Below are positions 58,051 through 64,000 of a stretch of 64,000 bases of DNA, piece by piece. Under the pieces are notes generated by a model that did no database searches, was not told where the DNA came from, and was given only the letters and a program-made list of their open reading frames with translations. Both the position numbers and the translations under genes were made by a program. How positions within the stretch are numbered: position 1 is the stretch's first letter; each line of letters starts with the position of its first letter. This DNA comes from Lysobacter sp. yr284 (lineage in GTDB: Bacteria; Pseudomonadota; Gammaproteobacteria; Xanthomonadales; Xanthomonadaceae), in contig NZ_FNPT01000001.1 in assembly GCF_900107375.1 (NCBI RefSeq), positions 1 through 64,000 of the forward strand, written 5' to 3'.

Positions 58051-58252
58051 GACATCCCCTTCTCGGTCGTTGGAATCGGCTCCGTGCTGGAGCGATCTCG
58101 TCCGCAATGCCGCGTCCGATGATTTCCACAACGGGACGCGCGGGGGGCCTACCTACCCCGCCGGATCACTTTCAGACTCGTCCTAGATGCCGATGTGTGC
58201 GCACGCAACGCCGCGGCGACACACTCGTCGCGCCCGCGCGCCGCACACAAAC

Positions 58253-58279
58253 GAAAACGGGAGCCCCGAGGGGCTCCCG
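58253..58279 (-). terminator. Rho-independent terminator of the second S8 protease gene
   Basis: On the minus strand a 10-bp perfect stem CGGGAGCCCC / GGGGCTCCCG with a 2-nt loop as drawn is followed by TTTTCGTTTG. It starts 30 nt after the protease stop. Confidence 0.9.
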
Positions 58280-58308
58280 TCGTCGCTGCACGCGTGGGTC
58301 CGGCGCGC

Positions 58309-59964
58309 TTACTGCGACTGCAGCTCGGCGATCGCCGCCGGGATCTGCACCAGGCCCCAGCCGGTGTTGTCGTCGCGGCCGGCCGCGTCGATGTCCAGCG
58401 CGGTGGCGTCGAGCGCATCGCGCACCTGCTGGGCGGTGGCGGTGGGCTTGGCGCTCCACACCACCGCGGCGGCGCCGGCGACGTGCGGGGTCGCCATCGA
58501 GGTGCCGCTCATGGTCTCGTAGGCGCTGTTGGCCACCGACGGGGTGGCGTCGACGCTGGCGGTCTTGCCGGCGAGGTTGGCGACGAGGTACTCGCCGTCG
58601 GCCTTGCTGATCGCCACGCCCGGCAGGGTCGAGGTCGCCGGCTGCAGGTTCGGCGCGGTGCCGGTGTACAGCGCCGGCGCGAACGCGCCGTCGACGTTGT
58701 TGTAGATCACCACGCCGGCCGCGCGCGCGCCCTGGGCCTTGTTGACCTTCTCGTAGAAGGTGCTGGTGCCGCGCTGGCAGACCACGATCTTGTTGCGCCA
58801 GGTGGTCGAGGAGGTCTGGCACAGGCCGCCGTTGACCCATCCGGCGCTGGCGCTGGCCTGCTTGGTGCCGCCGATCGGGGTGGCGGCGAAGCTGGAGGTG
58901 CCGACCGTCAGCGGGTCGTTCTTGAGCGGATAGGTGCTCAGCACGTCCACGCCCGGCGCCGCCAGTTCCACCTTCGGGGTGAACTGGGAGAAGTCGGCCT
59001 TGACGTTGGCCGAATCCACCGCCGCCACCGAGACCACGCTGGCGTAGCCGGCCGGATAGCTCTGGGTGTTGTTGCCGTCGTTGCCGGCCGCGGCGATGCT
59101 GAGCACGCCGGCGTTGGCGACGTTCTGGAACGCGGTGCGCTCGGCGGTGGACGCGGTCGGGCCGCCCAGGCTCATGTTGATGATCTTGGCGCCGGCGGCC
59201 TGGCAGCGCTGCGCGGCGTCGGCCAGGGTCGAGGAGTAGGTCCATGAGCACTGGCCGTGGCTGCTGCCGTTGTAGCCGTTGCTGCCGAAGATCTTGACGA
59301 TGTGCAGCGAGACCTTGCCCGGACTCACGCCGACCACGCCGACGTTGTTGTTGGCCGCGGCGATGGTGCCGGCGACGTGGGTGCCGTGGCCGCAGGTGTC
59401 GGTGTCCCAGCCGGTCGGGTAGCCGGTGATGGTCATGCCGGCGAAGTCTTCGTGGCTCTTGTTGAGGCCCGAATCGATGATGCAGACCTTGATCCCGGAG
59501 CCGTTGGCGGCGCCGGTGTCGAGCACGCCGTCGCGGTTGGCGTCCCACACGTTGCGCGCCTGCACCTGGTCGATGCCGGGGGGCACGCTCTGCGCCTGCA
59601 GGTAGCGCGGCTGGTCGATCTCGACCGATTCCACGTCGGGGTTGGCGCGCAGCGCCTTGACCGCTTCCGGCGAGGACAGGGTCATCACCGCGGTGTTGCT
59701 GCGGTCGAACTGGTAGTTGAGTTGCGCATCGCCGGCCTTGGCCGCGTTGAGCTTGCCGCGCAGCGCCTGGATGCGCTGGCCCAGGTCCGCCGGCGCGGCC
59801 AGGCCGCTGCGCGCGTTGGCGGCGTTCGCCGCAGCGCCGGCGCCGGACTTGAACTTGACCCACACGCGATTGGGGTTGGGCCCTTCCTGGGCCATCGACG
59901 CGGTGGACAGGGTGGTGGCGGCCAGCGCCAGGCTCAACGCGCACATCAACTTGCTCTGCTTCAT
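58309..59964 (-). CDS. Secreted S8 serine protease with PA insertion (paralogue)
   Basis: A 551-residue paralogue of the neighbouring protease. Signal peptide (MKQSKLMCALSLALAATTLSTASMA), propeptide (WVKFKSGAG, VESVEIDQPRYL), catalytic Asp in CIIDSGLNKSHED, His in GHGTHVAGT, Asn in AAAGNDGNN and Ser in GTSMATPHVAG. A PA insertion (GGLCQTSSTTWRNKIVVCQRG) lies before the Ser block. Unlike the paralogue it has an extra loop after IVKIFG (SNGYNGSSHGQCSWTYSS). The segment around the active-site His is almost identical to the other gene in DNA. It has its own terminator, and its promoter should lie in 59965-60217. Confidence 0.92.
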   Translation of the reverse strand: MKQSKLMCALSLALAATTLSTASMAQEGPNPNRVWVKFKSGAGAAANAANARSGLAAPADLGQRIQALRGKLNAAKAGDAQLNYQFDRSNTAVMTLSSPEAVKALRANPDVESVEIDQPRYLQAQSVPPGIDQVQARNVWDANRDGVLDTGAANGSGIKVCIIDSGLNKSHEDFAGMTITGYPTGWDTDTCGHGTHVAGTIAAANNNVGVVGVSPGKVSLHIVKIFGSNGYNGSSHGQCSWTYSSTLADAAQRCQAAGAKIINMSLGGPTASTAERTAFQNVANAGVLSIAAAGNDGNNTQSYPAGYASVVSVAAVDSANVKADFSQFTPKVELAAPGVDVLSTYPLKNDPLTVGTSSFAATPIGGTKQASASAGWVNGGLCQTSSTTWRNKIVVCQRGTSTFYEKVNKAQGARAAGVVIYNNVDGAFAPALYTGTAPNLQPATSTLPGVAISKADGEYLVANLAGKTASVDATPSVANSAYETMSGTSMATPHVAGAAAVVWSAKPTATAQQVRDALDATALDIDAAGRDDNTGWGLVQIPAAIAELQSQ

Positions 59965-60217
59965 CGATCCCCCGGGGATTGGAATGACGGGGCCGGCTCC
60001 GGTCGGAGGCGGCCGTCGGGCGCGATCGTTCGTGCCCGATGTCAATCCAAACGGGGCTGCGAGGGTGCCACCCTACCCCGGGAAAACACCCAGGCCGGCA
60101 CCGGATTTTCGTCCCGTGCGCGCCTGGAAAATGCAAGTAAACGCGTGTTTTTTGTGCGCAGATTTACTCGACGGCGTCCACAACTCGCGCAGCGCGATGC
60201 GCGGCCGATGCACGCGC

Positions 60218-61294
60218 TCAGGTCTCGACGAAACGCACCCGGCGGGTGATCGAGCAGGTCAGCTCGTAGCCGATGGTGGCGCTGGCCTCGGCGATCCGCT
60301 CCACCGGCAGCTCCGGCCCCCACAGTTCGACCGGGTCGCCGACCGCGGGCGACTCGATGCCGCGCAGGTCGATGGTCATCAGGTCCATCGACACCCGCCC
60401 GATCAGCTGGGTCTCCTGCCCGCGCACGCGCACCGGCGCGCCCGAGGGCGCCGCGCGCGGGTAGCCGTCGCCGTAGCCGATCGCGGCCACGCCGACGAGC
60501 ATGTCTTCGGGGCATTCCCAGGTCGCCGCGTAGCCGACGCGCTCGCCCTTGCGCACGCGGTTGACCGCGATCAGCCGGGTCGACAGGGTCATCGCCGGAC
60601 GCAGGCCGAAGTCGGCGCCGGTGCGGCCCTCGACCACGCTGATGCCGTAGAGCAGGCCGCCGGGACGGATCCAGTCGCCATGCGCATCGGGCCAGCCGAG
60701 CACCGCGGCCGAGTTCGACAGCGAACGCGCGCCGCCGAGGCCTTCGGTGGCGGCGGCGAACGCGGCCAGCTGCTGGCGGGTCTGCGGGTTGGCGAATTCG
60801 TCGGAGCTGGCGAAGTGGTTCATCAGCACGATGCCGCCGGCCACCGCCGGCGCCGCGGTCAGGCGCACGTAAGCCTCGCGCACGAACTCCGGAGCGAAGC
60901 CGAGCCGGTGCATGCCGCTGTCGATCTTGAGCCAGCAGCGGATCGGCTCGCCCGGCCCGGCCTGCTCGAGCATTTCGATCTGGCTGATGTGATGGACCAC
61001 GGTCTCCACGCCGAGGCGGCGCAGCTGCGGCAGGTCCTCGGGTTCGTCGAAGCCCGACAGCAGCACGATCGGCTGCGACAGCCCGGCCGAGCGCAGCCGG
61101 TCGGCGTCGGACAGCGCGGCCACGCCGAAGGCGTCGGCGCCTTCCAGCGCGCGGGCCACGCGCTCCAGCCCGTGGCCGTAGCCGTCGGCCTTGACCACCG
61201 CCATCACCCGGCTGCGGGGAGCGAAGGCGCGGGCCTGGGCGAGGTTGTGACGCAAGGCGTCGGTGTGGATGTGTGCGCAAGTCGGTCGTGCCAT
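60218..61294 (-). CDS. alr: Alanine racemase
   Basis: A 358-residue PLP enzyme that converts L-alanine to D-alanine for peptidoglycan. The PLP lysine is Lys 35 (AVVKADGYGHG) and the catalytic tyrosine Tyr 255 (RVGYAATWE). Other family motifs are IDSGMHRLGF, RPGGLLYG, AIGYGDGYPR and GRVSMDLMTID. Length is typical. ATG 61294 starts at the conserved N-terminus; ATG 61303 is 9 nt upstream and also possible. A biosynthetic (alr) versus catabolic (dadX) role cannot be decided; no dadA is adjacent, although an oxidoreductase begins 1.8 kb away. Confidence 0.94.
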   Translation of the reverse strand: MARPTCAHIHTDALRHNLAQARAFAPRSRVMAVVKADGYGHGLERVARALEGADAFGVAALSDADRLRSAGLSQPIVLLSGFDEPEDLPQLRRLGVETVVHHISQIEMLEQAGPGEPIRCWLKIDSGMHRLGFAPEFVREAYVRLTAAPAVAGGIVLMNHFASSDEFANPQTRQQLAAFAAATEGLGGARSLSNSAAVLGWPDAHGDWIRPGGLLYGISVVEGRTGADFGLRPAMTLSTRLIAVNRVRKGERVGYAATWECPEDMLVGVAAIGYGDGYPRAAPSGAPVRVRGQETQLIGRVSMDLMTIDLRGIESPAVGDPVELWGPELPVERIAEASATIGYELTCSITRRVRFVET

Positions 61295-61422
61295 GGCGCA
61301 CATTCTAGCGGCGCGGTCGCGGCGGGCTATGAGGCGAATGTGAAGTGGCGGCTGCGCGCAGGATGGGCAAAGCCCAGCGACGCAGCAAGGCAGCCTTCGG
61401 GCATGCGGTTTCCGGCTTTTGA

Positions 61423-61501
61423 GGGAGGGCCTTCAGGCCCGATGCTTTCGGCTCAGGTCGCGGGTCTTCGAAACCAAAGCATCGGGGTTGAAGGCCCTCC
61501 C
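61423..61501. repeat. Dispersed intergenic inverted repeat (best copy)
   Basis: Left arm GGGAGGGCCTTCAGGCCCGA plus TGCTTT and right arm AAAGCATCGGGGTTGAAGGC plus CCTCCC are nearly perfect inverted repeats of about 26 bp, separated by about 27 bp. It lies between alr and the glycine-zipper gene. Related copies occur at 53042-53109 and near 47932. Confidence 0.88.
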
Positions 61502-61519
61502 ACAAAACCACGCGCCCAC

Positions 61520-61549
61520 AAAAAACCGCGCGCGGTCGCCCGCGCGCGG
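61520..61549 (-). terminator. Rho-independent terminator of the glycine-zipper gene
   Basis: On the minus strand a 10-bp perfect stem CCGCGCGCGG / CCGCGCGCGG with a 4-nt loop is followed by TTTTTT. It lies about 28 nt after the stop at 61578. Confidence 0.9.
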
Positions 61550-61577
61550 CTCGGTGTTGCGGCGGCGGCCGGCTGCG

Positions 61578-61910
61578 TCAGTCGCAGCGGCGCTCGATCA
61601 CCGTCTCGGTCTTGTTCTGCTGGTTTTCCTGGATCTTGCGGCCCGCGAACGCGCCGCCGACCGCGCCGGCCGCGGTGGCCAGCTTCTTGCCGTTGCCGCC
61701 GCCGACCTGGTTGCCGAGCAGGCCGCCGGCCACCGCGCCGATCGCGGTACCGGCGATCTTGTGTTGGTCCTTGATCTGCTTGGGACGCTGCACTTCCACG
61801 TTGTAGCAATGCGGGGTCTTCTTCGACTTGGTCTGCGCGCCGGCGGCGCCGGTGACCATGACGCAGGACACCAGCGCAGCGGCGATCATGGTTTTGAAAG
61901 TGGAGTTCAT
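61578..61910 (-). CDS. Glycine-zipper 2TM domain protein
   Basis: A 110-residue exported protein. Signal peptide (about 1-25, ending TGAAGAQ), then a basic segment, then two glycine-zipper helices (KIAGTAIGAVAGGLLGNQVGGGNGKKLATAAGAVGGAFAGRKIQ read in two parts, about 50-92), as in the 17-kDa surface antigen/SlyB group, and a Cys near the end (IERRC). It is probably a small envelope protein. ATG 61910 has GGTGAG upstream; ATG 61919 is the alternative. It has its own terminator. Confidence 0.8.
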   Translation of the reverse strand: MNSTFKTMIAAALVSCVMVTGAAGAQTKSKKTPHCYNVEVQRPKQIKDQHKIAGTAIGAVAGGLLGNQVGGGNGKKLATAAGAVGGAFAGRKIQENQQNKTETVIERRCD

Positions 61911-62179
61911 ATAACTCACCGAGGGAGTTGGAAGGGCGATGTCTACGATGCGCCCGGACTCGTCATAAAGACGTCAATCCCGCACATCGCCCCGGCAGGC
62001 TAGCCGCCCCAGCCTGAACGGGCGCATGCGCCTGTGCGCTGCGCGCGGCGGAATTCTCGGAGCGTGCACGGCGTCGCCGAATGCGCGCCGCGCGAAGCGG
62101 TACCGCGCCCTGCCCCGGCCGCCTATGATCGGCATCTGCCCGCGCCCGCGCGGGTGTCGTCCGCACAGGAGAACCGCGC

Positions 62180-62833
62180 ATGGACCGCATTGCGGCCCGT
62201 ATCACCAGCACCCCGATCGCATGGCTGTGCGCGTGCCTGTTGCTGGCCGCCTGCGGCCAGCGCGAAGCGGCGCAGACCGCGCCCGCGGCTGCGCCCGCAG
62301 CCGCGGCACCTGCCGTACCCGCCACCACCGCTGCGCCCGCGCCGATCGCGGCGGCGGCAACGGCCACGCCGCCCTATCGCTTCGCGTTCGCGGCCAAGCA
62401 CGACAAGCGCAGCAAGGACCCGCGCGTGGTCGACTGGGGCGAAGACGGTTGCGGCTCCTACCCGGTCGCCGAGGTCGAGTCGATCCCGCTGCACGACGCG
62501 TGGCTGCTGCCGGACTGGGTGGTCGAGTTCGACGACCAGGGCCGCGAGATCGCGCGCTGGGGTCGGCCGATGGCGGCCGAGCTGGTCGCACTGGACGGCC
62601 CGCGGCTGCGCTTCCGCGTCGACGGCCACGGCCAGAAAGGCGAGTTCGCCACCGACGCCGACGGCGCGCTGCAGCCGCTGAGCGCCAGCGGCGGCTCCTT
62701 GTACGCCAACGCCCGGCAGATCGAATGCCCGCGGCTGCCGACCTTCGCCGAATCGGATTACGCGCAGTGCTTCGTGGTCAAGGACGCCGCCGGCGCGGAA
62801 CGCCGGCTGGCCTGGGAAGCGCCCTGCACCTGA
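62180..62833 (+). CDS. Putative lipoprotein of unknown function
   Basis: A 217-residue protein with a lipoprotein signal (lipobox LLAAC, Cys near residue 25). An Ala/Pro-rich linker (to about 62) follows, then a globular domain with DWGEDGCGSYPVAEVESIPLHDAWLLPDWVVEFDDQGREIARWGRP and three further cysteines. The linker suggests it stands off the outer membrane. I do not recognise the domain. AGGAGAA lies 8 nt before the ATG. Confidence 0.78.
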   Translation: MDRIAARITSTPIAWLCACLLLAACGQREAAQTAPAAAPAAAAPAVPATTAAPAPIAAAATATPPYRFAFAAKHDKRSKDPRVVDWGEDGCGSYPVAEVESIPLHDAWLLPDWVVEFDDQGREIARWGRPMAAELVALDGPRLRFRVDGHGQKGEFATDADGALQPLSASGGSLYANARQIECPRLPTFAESDYAQCFVVKDAAGAERRLAWEAPCT

Positions 62834-63128
62834 GTTGCGCGGCGCTGTGCGGCGCAACATGCATGCAGCGGCGACGCGACGCGATGCCCGCCGCCATCCG
62901 CCTGCCGCCGCGCTGATAGATGTAATCGAGTTGGCGTTCTGCGCAATGGGTCGCTCGCCACGGCGCGCGCGCGCCCGCATGATGCAGGACCGCTCGCGTA
63001 CGGTCGCCCGACCCAGGCGCGCGCGATCCACGCGTATCGCCGCGCACGCCTGCCGCGAGAGTCTGCGGCGAACGCGGTCACGCGACCCGAGCCGATGACG
63101 GACGCGCCCCGCGCGCGATGGAGCGAGC
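62834..63128. other. Intergenic region, nothing recognised
   Basis: About 295 bp between two plus-strand genes. No terminator with a T tract and no operator is evident; it should hold the promoter of the oxidoreductase gene. Confidence 0.5.
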
Positions 63129-64000
63129 ATGGCCGATTACGATGGTTACGATGTCGTGGTGGTGGGCAACGGCATACTGGGCATGGCGACCGCGCATGCG
63201 CTGCGGTTGCGCGATCCGGGCTTGCGCGTGGCCGTGGTCGGCCCGGCGCCGCGGCCGGGCGCGGCCTCGGCCGCCGCCGGCGCGATGATGGGCTGCTACG
63301 GCGAAGTCACCGCGCAGCTGCTGCGCACGCCGTCCGGACGCGCCAAGCTCGCCAAGGGTCTGCTCGCCGCGCAGCATTGGCCGGACTGGCTCGACAGCAT
63401 CAACCAGGCCCTGCCGGCCGAGGATCATGTCGCGCTGACGCCGGGCACGATCGTCTTCAGCAACAACAAGTCCGGGATCATCGAGGACGAGAACTACGCG
63501 GCCATCGTGCAGGCGCTGGAGGAAAACGGCGCGGCCTACGAGACGCTCGACCCCAACCGCATCGACGGCCTCGCCCCGGCCGAGGACTGCCGCCCCAGCC
63601 GGGCCCTGTACCTGCCCGACGAAGGCTCGATCGACGCCGCCAAGTTATTGAGCGCGCTGAGCGCGCTGATCGAGCGCGCGCCGAACCTGAGCTTCATCGA
63701 CGACACCGCGACCGGCCTGGACATCCACGGCGGCCGCATCCAGGCCGTGCGCCTGCGCGAGGGCGGCCGCGTCGCCGCGCCCCAGGTCGTGCTCGCCGCC
63801 GGGGTCTGGACCCAGGCCGTGCTCGACAGCGTGCCGGAGCTGGCGCGGCGCATTCCGCGGCTGTTCTGCGGCGGCGGCACCTCGCTGCTGCTCGACACCG
63901 GCCCGCGCGCGCAGGCGCACGTGCTGCGCACGCCCAACCGCGCCTTCGCCTGCGGCCTGCACGCGGTGCCGCGCGGCGGCGGCCGGCTCTACGTCGGCGC
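63129..64000 (+). CDS. FAD-dependent oxidoreductase (DAO family), 3' end outside window
   Basis: About 290 residues are visible and the frame is still open at the window end. The N-terminal dinucleotide-binding fold is YDVVVVGNGILGMATAHALR (GxGxxG). A second conserved stretch is VVLAAGVWTQAVLDSVPEL, typical of DAO-family enzymes such as glycine oxidase, sarcosine oxidase and D-amino-acid dehydrogenase. The segment AASAAAGAMMGCYGEVT fits the family's position after the FAD fold. The substrate cannot be told from the visible half. GGAGCGAGC precedes the ATG. Confidence 0.85.
   Translation, partial: MADYDGYDVVVVGNGILGMATAHALRLRDPGLRVAVVGPAPRPGAASAAAGAMMGCYGEVTAQLLRTPSGRAKLAKGLLAAQHWPDWLDSINQALPAEDHVALTPGTIVFSNNKSGIIEDENYAAIVQALEENGAAYETLDPNRIDGLAPAEDCRPSRALYLPDEGSIDAAKLLSALSALIERAPNLSFIDDTATGLDIHGGRIQAVRLREGGRVAAPQVVLAAGVWTQAVLDSVPELARRIPRLFCGGGTSLLLDTGPRAQAHVLRTPNRAFACGLHAVPRGGGRLYVG

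Overview
The window is very GC-rich and has the gene content of a Xanthomonadaceae soil bacterium, most likely Lysobacter. Supporting this are large NRPS genes, secreted S8 proteases with PA insertions, CopL/CopA/CopB copper resistance, a DUF3011 protein, and dispersed intergenic inverted repeats. The genus is an inference from content; no rRNA or marker gene was available.

Region 1 (1-23820, plus strand) is the 3' part of a non-ribosomal peptide synthetase locus. The window opens inside an NRPS adenylation domain. It continues through a three-module enzyme (C-A-T x3) and a terminating enzyme (C-A-T-E-C-A-T-TE), all coupled by ATGA overlaps. A PvdE/SyrD-type ABC exporter and a membrane M28 peptidase follow in the same apparent operon. 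Binding-pocket residues read by eye suggest ...Thr-(basic?)-Pro-(basic?)-D-Asp-Thr, released by a C-terminal thioesterase. I do not recognise this order as a known Lysobacter peptide. The first and last Thr adenylation domains are a near-identical 1.34-kb direct repeat.

Region 2 (23911-31143, minus strand) holds an RND efflux pair (lipoprotein adaptor and pump), an OmpR-type two-component system just downstream of it, and a haemolysin III family membrane protein. Region 3 (31218-35164) contains small and poorly known genes: DUF3011, a DUF4166-like protein, a DUF4124-like protein, two tiny proteins, a perfect 18-bp hairpin and an AT-rich island with a dyad.

Region 4 (35165-41966, minus strand) is a compact six-gene catecholate siderophore operon, entC-entE-entB-(VibH-like condensation enzyme)-(ferric-siderophore reductase)-entA, with overlapping or touching reading frames throughout. 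The free-standing condensation enzyme and the absence of any multimodular NRPS predict a DHB-polyamine siderophore of the vibriobactin/lysochelin type. Region 5 (42508-47658) has a fluoride channel gene behind a fluoride riboswitch, then a copper operon (copL-copA-copB and a cytochrome c) behind a CueR-like dyad. The cytochrome gene shows an apparent frameshift in its signal peptide.

Region 6 (48085-64000) is mixed. It has a BvgS/EvgS-like hybrid sensor kinase with its NarL-type regulator, an OmpA lipoprotein, a wax ester synthase/DGAT, a DNA photolyase, twin S8 proteases, alanine racemase, a glycine-zipper protein, a lipoprotein, and the start of an FAD-dependent oxidoreductase cut by the window end. 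Clear intrinsic terminators close several of these units, and copies of an inverted intergenic repeat lie between them.
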